In this document: positions 26,669-37,976 of the stretch, piece after piece | Position numbering within the stretch: the stretch's first letter is position 1 | Layout of the letters: each line of letters opens with the position of its first letter | Assembly: GCA_964035575.1 (NCBI GenBank) | Contig: OZ037862.1 | Coordinates: 1,509,067-1,573,066, forward strand | DNA length: 64,000 nucleotides | DNA from: Rhynchopus sp. YZ270_cl-10 | Lineage: Eukaryota > Euglenozoa > Diplonemea > Diplonemida > Diplonemidae | Direction: 5' to 3' | Translations under genes and position numbers: made by a program | Notes under the pieces: model-generated | What the model was told of the DNA's origin: nothing | The model's database searches: none | What the model saw: only the letters and a program-made list of their open reading frames with translations

Positions 26669-27642
26669 TTTTTTTTTTTTTTTTGGTGTTGTTCAACTTA
26701 GCCCTAGGCTCGCTTTTTTTATCTACATCCAGTGACAGAGGGGGTACTTACTAGTCAAGCGAGTATGTAAACAGCTAGATGTCCAGACAAGGGCACTTTA
26801 CTATTGTACTGGCAAGACAGTGCCTGAAAACACAGTTAGTGGCACTAAAATAGAAAGCATGTGGGACAACTACAACCAACACTTCCCTGCAAATAAGCAA
26901 AAGGGTCGTATGTGAGTGCAATTTTTCCCAAAAGGAAAAGGGGAGGGGATGGGACGGGAGGGTTGCTCTGTCTACCGGTGTAGTTTTATTTTGCTTTGTC
27001 TTGGGGAGGGGAGGGGAGGAGAAGGAGGGGATTGAGTGAGCCGTTTCCTCTGTAACACACAAACAAATAAAAAGGAAGTTCCATAATCTTTTTAGTAGTT
27101 TTCTTTTTGGTGAAAATTTTTGAGAACTTCTGTAAGTGTGACCTGACCCGACTGACTGACACCCAAAGGGGAAAACAACAATAACGCACAACAAAATCAA
27201 CAACAACAATGGTGGGTCTCGTGCTTACCTGTGGTGGTTTTGAAAAATGAAAAATGAAATTGACCTTCACAAGGTAAAAATGAAAAACTAAAGGAGTGAA
27301 AAAAGGAACTCAAAGGACAAGAGTTCTGTACAAACTCTACTCTACTGCACAATCTATAAAAGTGGCCCAATGGCTCCTGATGCCACTGGCCTGGCTCTTA
27401 GACAGGTCTTACTCCGAGACTGCCCTCTACCCTCGTCCAAGGGCTAAGGGCCGTCGCTGGGGTAGACCCGTCCTAGCCAGCAGCCAACCAAAAATATTAA
27501 CAAAAGGAAGGGGAAAGGAAAGGGGGGGGGCATGAAAAGAACAAAAAACACAAAATAAAAAGGGTTTTTAAAAATAAACATGGGGCAAACTGTCATTCTC
27601 TACACGCATCTACACACACACTCTCTCCCTCTAACTCTCACT

Positions 27643-30600
27643 CTAATGCCTCTTATTCCTCTTATTCCCCTTTTGCCCCTGCTTTCCTCCGCTCTGTCTC
27701 CCCTTCTGTCCACCACCGCGACCATTGCGCCCTCTCTGCACCTCCTGGGGCGAGAGCACATGCTGCGTCGCTTGTGCCACTGCGTCGGTGAACACGTTCG
27801 ACGTGTTGGACCTACCCTGAGCTGCATGGCGCTGGGGTCCTTTGGGAGCTGGGGAAGGAGCAGGTTGGGCGGAGGAGGTTGCATTGCCACGGCCTGCCGA
27901 TGAGGAGGAGGAAGAAGTGGAGACTGCAGGTTGGGCGATGGAGGTTGTAGTGCCACGGCCTGCAGAGGTGGAGGAAGAAGAAGAAGAAGAGGAGGCTTGA
28001 GGTTGTCGGCCTATTCCCTCTCGAGCCGCTCGTGCCTCATTCTCCCTCCTTGTACTCTCCGCTGCAAAGGCCTGCCCCCTACTGCTCCGGTTGTCCGTCA
28101 GGGCATGCAACGTCGACTTTGCCTTGCACTTTTCCTTAACCGACCACTCATGCAAACCCACCACCTTCATCACCTCATACCACTGAGTGAAAGTAGCGGT
28201 AGAGAGGGGGAGTGACAACAAGGGTCTGCCATCCTGTTTCTCTCCCTGACGGTAGTGGAACAGGGAGATCCACTTCGTCACAGAAGAAGGCACCGGCGAC
28301 CCCATGGTGAGGCACGGGAAAAGACCCCCCCTCTCCGTCCGCTCCTCCTCCGTCCACATCCAGGCCTCGCTCTGCGCCCTCAGCAATTCCCTCACCCTCG
28401 CTTGCTTCTTCTGGTCAGGGATGCCTTCCACTGACAGAGCAAGCGAGCGATCCGCCCCCTCCATCGCGGTGTCGAGGTCCTCCTCCTGCTCCTGCTCATC
28501 ATCATCCATCTCCTCCACCTTCACACGCACCTCGGAGTCTGCCGCCTCGGCCTGTCGCCCCACCTCCTCCTCCAGCTGATCCCGAGAAGGGGTTCCCCAG
28601 CTGACCCTGCCTTCCCGAACGACGATGACCGCGCTGGTCTTGCCCCAGGTATCGCAGTATCCGGCCTCCCCTGCTATCTTCCTAACCGCCTGACGGGCGA
28701 CCACCGACTCCGGGCAATCACCGTCCCCCTCCCCGTTCCCACTCCACGGCTGCTGTGTCGCCCAGCAGTACAGGAACTCGCCCGGGCACGGAGAAGCACC
28801 TTGAGGACCAAAGAGAGCCATCCAGTCGCCGACACAGTCAGGTTCGAGTCCTTCAGGGTCGTCGCCCACCGCTCTCCGCACCGCATGGCAGGGGAGGAAT
28901 AGCCGCCCTTCGCACACCACCCCAAAGCACCGCCCGTATGCCACCATGCGTTCTGCCTCCAGCTGTCGGGAGAGGTTCACCGCCGTCAACAACAGAGTGG
29001 TCGCCTTCTGCTCCGACTCATGCTTAGCTGCGAAGGCGTAATGCCTCTCGCAGCGTTGCCTGTCGTACTCCGCCCGGAGCGACTCTCCTGCTTCGGGGTG
29101 CCGATCGCAGTCTTCCAAGTACTGCGCATGCATCCTCTTCGCGTCCTCTGCGAGTTCCCGCTTGTGCCTGGCGGTCAGCTCCTCCACACGATGCCTGTCC
29201 GCCGCCTTCGCCTGGTCCAGACGCACATTCTGTTCCTCCAGGAAACGACTCAACTCCTGCTGGCGGTCGCCAAAAGTGCCCCGAAGCGCGGCCAAATCCG
29301 GTCCCCACGACCGACGATGCTCCCGCCGTACCTCCAGGGCTTGCTGCCACGCGTCCGACGCACGCTGCAACGCTTCCTTCTTATCCTGGTCCGCCTTTTG
29401 TTGTTGCTGCTTCTGCTGTTTCCGTTGCTTCTCGTGCTTCTGCTGCTTCTGTTCTGCCTGCTGCCCCTCTTCGCCCGCCATTGGCATGTCTACCTCCTCG
29501 ACGTCCTCGCCCTCGGGAGCTGGCACTGCTGGAGAAGGAGCCCGTTTAGGTGGTGGGTCTCCGCTCCCCTCCGCAGAGGCAGCCTGAGCCGGAACATTCG
29601 AGTGCAAAAAAGACAGGGCACTGAAGTATTCCGCCCTGCCAATTTGCGACAGAGGGCAGTGCTTGGACCCCTGAGCGCAGTGCAGACATGCCAAGCCACC
29701 ACACGTGTGACAGCAGAAGTGTGCGTCCGACGCATCGAAGAGCTTGCTGCATTGTTCGCACTGCAGGAAAGTGTTCGACGCCTCCGCCTCCCTCGCTCCC
29801 ACAAAAGCCATGGGGCGCTCTGACTGGCACTCCCCCTTACCACCTGTGGCCTCAAAAGACAGGATGTGCTGCTGCAGAGCCGGGTCCATAGTGAGGGGCT
29901 CGTAGTGTCCCGGGATACTGCCGGATCCATCTGCCGCATCCTGGTCACCCGAGTGGAGGAGAAGGACCACTGCCTTAGGCCGTTTTCTTGGCACCATCAG
30001 AGAAGGGCGGGCGAACTCGTTGAGGATGACCACAGATACCTCAAGAGCCTCCCCTGCCCCCGCCACTGCAATGGCATCCGCCCACGTTCGCTGGTCTCCT
30101 CTGTCCCCACTCGTCATCAGCCGCTGCCAGACCCCAAAATTAGGGACAGCCGCACTCGACAGATCAGCGCGGCCCTGGACCTTCTTCACTGCCGCCTGGC
30201 GCAGACCCTCCACCGACAAATCCGTGCGCCCAGTGGCGAAGAGCAAAGCCTCAAAAGCACAGTCCCCCGCCACAAACGACCAAGTCACCTTCGAGGCTCC
30301 CAGCTTGGCCGCCTGTTCCGTCGCCCGAGGCCTCTGCGCTGCCGGGCACTCACGCAAAAACTCCCACTCACGCACCACATCGAGACCCGGCCCTTCCGGA
30401 ATCACGGTAGCCGAATCGAACCTCCCGGTCCGCTTCCTCGGTGGCTCCACGTGGTCCGGCTTCACGTCCCTCTTGCGCTTCCCCTGCTGCTCCTCCGACC
30501 GGTCTGGAGCAGGACGACTCATATCATCGTCAGGGTTCGCATCATCACAGAGAGGTTCCACGGCCCCTGCACTGCGGCGTCCAAACCGGTCCATGTCCTC

Positions 30601-33600
30601 TGCAGACGGTGCCACATCTACCTCCACACACGGCTCCCGCTTCAGGGTGGCAATCCCTACACACATAGCACCCCGCTCCAGAAAGGAAGATGCGACCTTT
30701 TTCTGGTACGCCACCGCAATGCTCTCCCGGATGCGCAACTCTGCCGACCCTGTCAGGTGCGACGTCTGTCCCGTCGTCAGGCCTCCAAGCTGCGCAATCA
30801 AGAGGTTCGCCTCGTCGCCTGCACCCCCGAAGGCTTCAAACACAATAGGGGAGAACTTGGTGTTGATCTTGTTCAAATCCCGCTCGTGCTTCTCCCGTTT
30901 GACCTGGCCCTGGTTCTTCGCCGACCAGCCCACAAACTTCGAGGCCCCTGTTCTGTAGGAAGGCAAAGTGGGGCACACGTGGGTGATGTCCAAACAACGA
31001 GGTCCATTTTCCGCCACTCCTACTGGGAGGTAGACGTCGCCTGGCCGCTTCTTCGACTCCAAATCCACTCTCACGGTCTCCTCCAAAGCAGGGTCCAAGC
31101 CCGCCCCTTGAGCCGCTCGGTACACCGAATCCCGCAAGGCGTTGTGGCGGGCGACGCGGTGTTTGGAGTAGGGGCAGCCAAAGGTGTGGTCGCCAAAGGA
31201 GTCCATGACAACCCTTTTCTGCCCCCCCTGACATGCCGAGCAAGTCGTTCCCTCCGCATGGATGGCCACCCCTAGTCGGAAACGGGTCACAACCGCAAAG
31301 TCCGCTGAAGACATCTGGTTCCTTGCTGAGGGTGTCGCCGTGAGGTACGTCCCAGAAAGCGGCAGGAGAAGGGACTTCATCCGTGCTCGGTCTCGCATGC
31401 AGAGCTGTTGCATCAACTTGTCTGCCTGGGCGTCAATCACCGCAGATGACAGACTCTGCTGCTCCAGGATCTTCTTCGGCTGAGCCCTGTCCACGTGAAA
31501 CGCCACCGGTACCCTGGAGTTGTACTCCTCAGCCGCGCTGTTCCATCTCTCCTCATCCCAGGTGAAGGCAGGGTCCAAGGCCTGCGACAGTTGCAGGTTC
31601 CCTGACTGAGAGGCGAGGGACGCAGCCGTCCGATGGTCCACTGTGCGACGGATACCCAGCCCCCCAAGCGCCACAGGAAGCGCCGCCTGCGCCCTTGCCA
31701 ACTCCGGCAGCGCCCCATCCGGGTCATGCAGAAGCGCAGCCAGGCACCTGTCGATCAGGTCGTCAAAGGCCGTCAGGTACTCCGCGCACTGTGGGATCCC
31801 CCGCATGTAGAACACCATGCGGCAGTAGCCTTCGCAGTATCTCAGTACGTAGAAGGCTGCCTGGGAGTCCCCGAGGTCCACAAGGGCTTCCAGGTTGCGG
31901 CGGGAATCGTCCACCTTCTGGGCCATGTACTCCTCGCAGAAAGCCGCAGACCCAATGGGGATGCCCAAGAAGTCGAACCCATCCACATCCAACAGCCGGA
32001 ACCCGCCTTCACCCATGGCGTCCTGTCCACCCTCGTTCAACGTGAACCCCACGGCCTCGAGATCCTCCTTGGAGACGCCACCAGTGGAGATGAGCTCACA
32101 CTTGTTCGCGTTCACCTCCAACCCCAGTTCGGAGCTACGAGTGCACAGAACCTGGTACGCCTCAAAAACCGCCTTAGGGGACCCCCGCAGAGAGCCGTCA
32201 TCGAGGTACCACAAAGTCCCATCCAGGCCTGGGTGCCCCTTCAGCTCTAGCGCCATCTGGTGGATGGTCAGGGAGAAGAGAAGCGGGCCCAAGGGATCTC
32301 CTTGTTGAGCTCCGCGCTGTGACCTTATGGTACCTTATGGTGTCCCCACCATAAAACAGGCTGGAGGGCTCCAGGTAACACCATCGCACCCATGGGGCCA
32401 GCTCGGGGAGGTTGGCGTCGACCGCTCTTAGCATCGACAGGCGGTCTACGCAGTTGAACGCGTTACGGTAGTCAATTTTCAAAATGACTTTACCTTTTCC
32501 GCGGTTGCGCACGGCGTACTGCGAGATAACATCAGTCGCCACTGCCGCCCCCCTTGCCGTTGCCACCCCCACCTGGTTCCCTCGAAGAAGAAGCGTCCTA
32601 GCAGGCACCCGCACTCGCGCCGACAGAATCTTTCCCACCAGTCTGCGGAGAGTGTCCCCAACCGCAATCGGACGCACGTCCTCCTCCAGGCCCGGCCCCT
32701 TTGCAGGCTTCCGGAGAGCCACCAAGTTAGCGCCGGCGAAGAACTCAGCCACCTCCACTGGAGCATTTCCTCGTGCCAAAGACGTCAACACTGCGGCCAG
32801 CGCTGCCAAAGTGCCCTTAGCCCGCCTCTGTAGGCAAAGTGTACGAAGGTGCGCGCCCGTCACGTTCGAGGGACCCGCCGCCGATGACTTCGGCATGCTC
32901 CGCAGGGCCTTCATCACCTCCACCACTGTCACCGGTGGGACCTCCTGAGGCTGGGGCCAATCCGCCTGCTCCAGGGCCTTGGAGTCGGCAGCGGCTGGGT
33001 GCTTCGTCTGAAGCTTTTCCAGCGTCGCCGGTGTCTGTGGGGCGAGGCCGTCGCTGGTAGCGCAAGACATGGCCTGGCTCGGGAGTCCTGCTCTCGCTTT
33101 GGCGATGGTGCGCTTCCGTCTCCCTTCGTCAGTGTCCTCATCCGACCACCCAGAGGGCCTTGGCTTCCGCTCCTCTACCGTTTGCTCCCACAGGGCGACA
33201 TACTGGCCAGCCTTCCAAGCCTCCAAGTCCTTCCCCCAGGTGCTCGTCAAACGTCGCTCCTGGTCCTTGCCCCCTCGTTCTGTCCGTGTCCGGTGCAACA
33301 CAGTGAAGAACAGTGCAAGGCGCTTCCATGCCACCTCGTCTTGGTACTCAAGGATGTCCATAAGAACCCTCAGGAAGAGCTCGCTGTACAGCTGCAGGTG
33401 TTTGTCTGGGCACCCGCCCTTCAGCTGGATCCTGGTGGTCCCCATGACTTCAAAGGAGGGGAGGTCATCCTGATCTGTCAGCATTCCTCGACTGGAGGGA
33501 GACGGAGCGGTGAAGCCTTCTTCGCCAAAGTGCACCGTACAGGTGTTGCAGACCTCCTTGCTCTGCGGCAATAGCATGTCGCACTGATCGTTCGCACAGC

Positions 33601-36600
33601 GCGACATGCCCAAGTGGCCCAACAGCTCGTCGGGGATGTACGCTCCATCCGCCTGGTGGCGACGCATATGCTGCAGCAAGCCCTTACGAGACAGGCCCCC
33701 GACCGCATCACTCGAAGACAAAATTCCCGCTCTGCATCCATCAAAGGGGCAGAACACCCGATCCGCATTGATGTGCCCCAGCTTGGTAGCCAGGGGGGCG
33801 GTGGTGGTGGTGTTGGTGGGGATGATGCCATCCAAATGCGCTGTGTCCAGCACTGCCTGCCGAGCCTCCTTCCTCATCTTCTCTGCCATCCCCTCCTTGG
33901 TCTTCCCCACCTCCGGGACAAGCTCCACTGCCTCAAAGTGAGAGTCACAGAGAGCGATGACGACCGTGGGAAGTTTCGCTTGGAAGCTCTCCGCGTACGA
34001 CTTGGCGACTCTTTTGCTACCAGGGGTGATGCGCACGAGGGGGTTCTCTTCCGACGCCTGCACTACCACGATGTTGATGCGGGATGCTGTCGCGGTGAGC
34101 TGAAGCCCCAAGTGGTTGAGGTGGGCCTCGCCGGTCACACCATTGGCAAACTCCGTCATGGCCTCCTGCGACCCCAGCACCTGCACCAGGCGGTTCGACA
34201 CCTCCACTGCTGTGTCATACAGCTGCTTGCGCATTGCCCTCACGTCCGGCTGCGTGTCGTGGTCCCAGAGGTGTAGTGCCACATAACCACAATCATTTGT
34301 GGACACGTTGGGGATGCGTTTAGCTCCAAACTTCGCCAGAGTCGCGTCCACAGACACCGCTTGCTCTGTATACGCAGGAGCGTTCACGTTTGCGCACCCA
34401 CCGGTCAACGCAAACGGGGACAAGCTGATCGGGTGCTCCGGATCCGCAGGGGCAGGGCGCAGGTCCCAGGGCGTCACCGCTCGCCACAACAGCGACAGCA
34501 AGACCAGTAGGGACACCACCAGCATGCCAAATGCCATCCCGATCCTACGAGTCCACCTGCGTGCTGCCACACGGCGCACCTCCAAGAGAAGAACCCAGCC
34601 AAGTGGGCGCGCGACGCCGACCAGTGCCACAAAACCCGCCAAACAACCACCTGCGGACCATGCAACCCACACCCACTCGGCTGCACACACCGACAACTGA
34701 CCCACCCCCATCACACTGGCCCTCACCAAGCTGGCAGCCACTCGGATCCCTCCGGTCCATCGGCGCACTCGCTCGCTCGCCCCTTCCAGCCACCGCCATC
34801 CTCTCCGAACGCGGCACAGTCCCCGCAGCACACCCACCCCCAGCACCTCCGCGTCCCGAAAAAGCGCGCAACCCAAAACATGTGGCGCTGACCTCCCAAG
34901 CTCAGACCCCACAAAAACCAGAACCCAGATGGCCACACACTGCAAAGCACCTCTCAACGCATCGGCGACCCTGATCCTGCGGAAAACTGGGTGCGCTGCC
35001 GGAGAGGGCGGACGATTGCAGGGCGCCTTGCGCCGACGGAGCCTGCCCGCCTGTGACTTGGTCCAGTTCAAGGACCGGTGTCCTCGTCGCGTCCTCCTGG
35101 TCCTCCTGCCCACTAGCCACAAAATGAGATGACTGAGGGTAGGGGCGCGTCTGTCCTTCCACAGATCCAGGACCGCGAACGACACAAACACTCCCCACTC
35201 AGGTGCCTCGACTACCCAGCAGGGGTCAGGTTGACGCAAGGAGGTGAAGACCTCCCAGAGGTTGCACCACCAGTCGAACCAAAACTCTATCTGTACACAC
35301 CCCTTTTGCCACACCCGCATCATCACACAGCCACTCTGTCCTTCTCGCCCCTCAAGGCTGACCCCGAACACCAGCATACCTCGCTCACCACCCCCTAAGT
35401 TGTTGTTGCTGCGTCTGCTGTTGATGTTGGTGCTGCTGTTGGACCTGCTGTTGGAACTGCTGCTGCAGAAGTCTATGGAACTGCAGTTGAAACTGCTGTT
35501 GTGCCTGCTGTTGGAACTGCTGCTGGAACTGCTTTTGGAGACGCTGTTGGACCTGCTGTTGGAACCGCTGCTGCAGAAGTCTTTGGAACTGCTGTTAAAA
35601 CTGCTGTTAAGCCTGCTGTTGGAACTGCTGTTGGACCTGCCGTTAGAGCTGCTGCCGCAGAAGTCCTTGGAACTGCTGATGAAACTGCTGTTGTGCCTGC
35701 TGTTGTGCCTGTTGCTGGAACTGCTTTTGGAAACGCTGTTGGAACTGCTGCTGCAGAAGCCATTGGAACTGCTGTTTAAACTGCTGTTGTGCCTGCTGCT
35801 GGAACTGCTTTTGGAAACGCTGTTGGAACCGCTGCTGCAGAAGTCTTTGGAACTGCTGTTAAAACTGCTGTTAAGCCTGCTGTTGGAACTGCTGTTGGAC
35901 CTGCCGTTAGAGCTGCTGCCGCAGAAGTCCTTGGAACTGCTGATGAAACTGCTGTTGTGCCTGCTGTTGTGCCTGTTGCTGGAACTGCTTTTGGAAACGC
36001 TGTTGGAACTGCTGCCGCAGAAGCCATTGGAACTGCTGTTTAAACTGCTGTTGTGCCTGCTGTTGGAACTGCTGCTGGAACGGCTGTTGGAAACGCTGCT
36101 GCAGAAGTCTTTGGAACTGCTGTTGAAACTGCTGCTAAGCCTGCTGTTGGACCTGCTGTTGGAGCTGCTGCTGCCGAAGTCTTTGGAACTGCAGTTGAAA
36201 CTGCTGTTGTGCCTGCTGTTGGAACTGCTGCTGGACCTGCTTTTGGAGACGCTGTTGGACCTGCTGTTGGAACCGCTGCTGCAGAAGTCTTTGGAACTGC
36301 TGTTAAAACTGCTGTTAAGCCTGCTGTTGGAACTGCTGTTGGACCTGCCGTTAGAGCTGCTGCCGCAGAAGTCCTTGGAACTGCTGATGAAACTGCTGTT
36401 GTGCCTGTTGCTGGAACTGCTTTTGGAAACGCTGTTGGAACTGCTGCTGCAGAAGCCATTGGAACTGCTGTTTAATCGGCTGTTGTGCCTGCTGTTGGAA
36501 CTGCTGCTGGAACTGCTTTTGGAAACGCTGTTGGAACTGCTGCTGGAACTGCTGTTGGAGACGCTGCTGGACCCGCCGTTGGAGCTGCTGCCGCAGAAGC

Positions 36601-37687
36601 CATTGGAACTGCTGTTGAAACTGCTGTTGTGCCTGCTGTTGGACCTGCTGTTGGAGCTGCTGCTGCAGAAGTCTTTGGAACTGCAGTTGAAACTGCTGTT
36701 GTGCCTGCTGTTGGAACTGCTGCTGGAACTGCTTTTGGAAACGCTCTTGCTGCTGCAGAAGCCGTTGGAACTGCTGTTTAAACTGCTGTTGTGCCTGCTG
36801 TTGGACCTGCTGTTGGAACCGCTGCTGCTGAAGCCTTTGGAACTGCTGGTGAAAAAGCTGTAGAGCCTGCTGTTGGAACTGCTGCAGTAAAGGCCTTTGG
36901 AACTGCTGCTGCTGCACACCAGGGGTGATACTGGGACCCCACCCAGGACTCCGAAGATTTCGTTTTTGCTGCTATCACAGTTGCAGCCACTGATGTGGTT
37001 GGGCATACATTGCCTCTTTTTGGGGATATCATGGGGGGAAGGGGGGTGTGGGTTGTTATGACAACAGTTCTTTACTTTGTTGCCTCCACACACGTTTTTG
37101 TTGCTGCTATCAAAGCTGCAGCTGCTTGGGTTGTTGGGCTCAAGAGGCCTCTTTTTGGGGTAAAAAAGGGGGGGAATGGGGCTCCTGCCACTGATGAGGA
37201 AGCTGTTGTAGCATAGGAAGCTGCCGCTCCTGCTGTTGGTGCTCCTGCTACTGCTGTTGATGCAGCTTATGTTGTTGCTGCTGTTGCTGCTGTTGCTGCT
37301 GTTGCTGCTGTTGCTGCTGTTGCTGCTCTTGTTGCTACCGTTGTTGCTTCTGCTGCAGTTGCAGCTGGTGTAGCATATGCTGCTGTTGCTGCTGTTGCTG
37401 CTGTTGCTGCTGTTGCTGCTCTTGTTGCTACCGTTGTTGTTTCTGCTGCAGTTGCAGCTGGTGTAGCATATGCTGCTGTTGCTGCTGTTGCTGCTGTTGC
37501 TGCTGTTGCTGCTGTTGCTGCTGTTGCTGCTGTTGCTGCTGTTGCTGCTGTTGCTGCTGTTGCTGCTGTTGCTGCTGTTGCTGCTGTTGCTGCTGTTGCT
37601 GCTGCTGTTGGTGTAGCACCTGCTGCTGCTGCTGATGCAGACATGCAGCACCACCCACAACGCCCCCAAAAGGGCCTTCCTCCTCAT
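27643..37687 (-). pseudogene. Non-LTR retrotransposon gene, frameshifted in the RT domain
   Basis: ATG at 37687 opens with a signal-like MRRKALLGALWVVLHVCIS. Then come about 740 residues of Ser/Asn repeats encoded by CAG/AAC-type codons, a conserved RRKAPC..P block, a strong membrane segment (AFGMLVVSLLVLLSLLW, near 34500), OTU-like domain 1 (34305-33930: NDCGYVAL ... DSHFEAV), a C2H2 finger plus CxxC pair (33760-33530), RT (IDYRNAFNCVD at 32480-32450, QQGDPLGP at 32310, YLDDG at 32205), RLE (CSACQGG, GDHTFGC, RPGDVYL, LDITHV, 31250-30975), OTU-like domain 2 (30273-29892: GDCAFEAL ... GHYEPL), a Cys-rich finger (29764-29675), a coiled coil (29480-28950) and a basic Gly/Gln tail. A 10-bp repeat CCATAAGGTA between the RT motifs breaks the frame. 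The coiled coil and tail are absent from element 1. Confidence 0.87.
35400..37660 (-). repeat. CAG/AAC-type trinucleotide-rich coding repeats of element 2
   Basis: Runs of GTTGCTGCT (plus strand) at 37265-37640 and a long field of GGAACTGCTGTT-type 12-18-bp repeats down to 35400 encode the Ser/Asn region. Opposite-strand frames read as Leu-rich or Ala-rich proteins and are artefacts. The matching field in element 3 lies at 38060-40030 and is shorter by about 54 residues. Confidence 0.85.
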
Positions 37688-37888
37688 TTTAAAAAAGACT
37701 TTAAAAAAGCAAAAACCAAAAAACGAAAACAAAGAAGGACAAGACACACTACGCCTTGCGCTTCGCCGGCCTGCACTCCTCAACCGTTGCCCAGGGACCG
37801 CCCCGTGGAGGCGTACAAGGCTCACAATAAAACAAAGGAAAGGGGGAGGGAGGGAGGGTAAAAAGAAAGGACAAGTGTGTTGTAATGT

Positions 37889-37976
37889 GTAAAAAATGGT
37901 CCCCTGTAAAAAATGGTCCCCTGTAAAAAATGGTCCCCTGTAAAAAATGGTCCCCTGTAAAAAATGGTCCCCTGTG
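37889..37976 (+). repeat. 17-bp minisatellite at the head-to-head junction
   Basis: Five tandem copies of GTAAAAAATGGTCCCCT lie exactly between the 5' end of element 2 and the truncated 5' leader of element 3. Confidence 0.93.

Larger units (their letters stand above)
26669..37890 (-). mobile_element. RLE-type non-LTR retrotransposon, element 2 (about 11.2 kb)
   Basis: Homologous to element 1 over leader, gene and 3' end but clearly a different subfamily. It has a ~200-bp leader (37688-37890), a 975-bp 3' leader and a 16-nt poly(A) tail (T run 26669-26684) that abuts element 1. Its gene carries one 10-bp tandem duplication (near 32320) that shifts the frame inside the reverse transcriptase, so this copy is probably inactive. 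It faces element 3 head-to-head. Confidence 0.87.

Noticed and set aside
19416-32500. Group II intron, retron or telomerase origin of the RT
   Set aside because: The PADIL...DVTV nuclease with C-x2-C...GDH zinc knuckle and the poly(A) 3' ends place it among RLE-type non-LTR retrotransposons.
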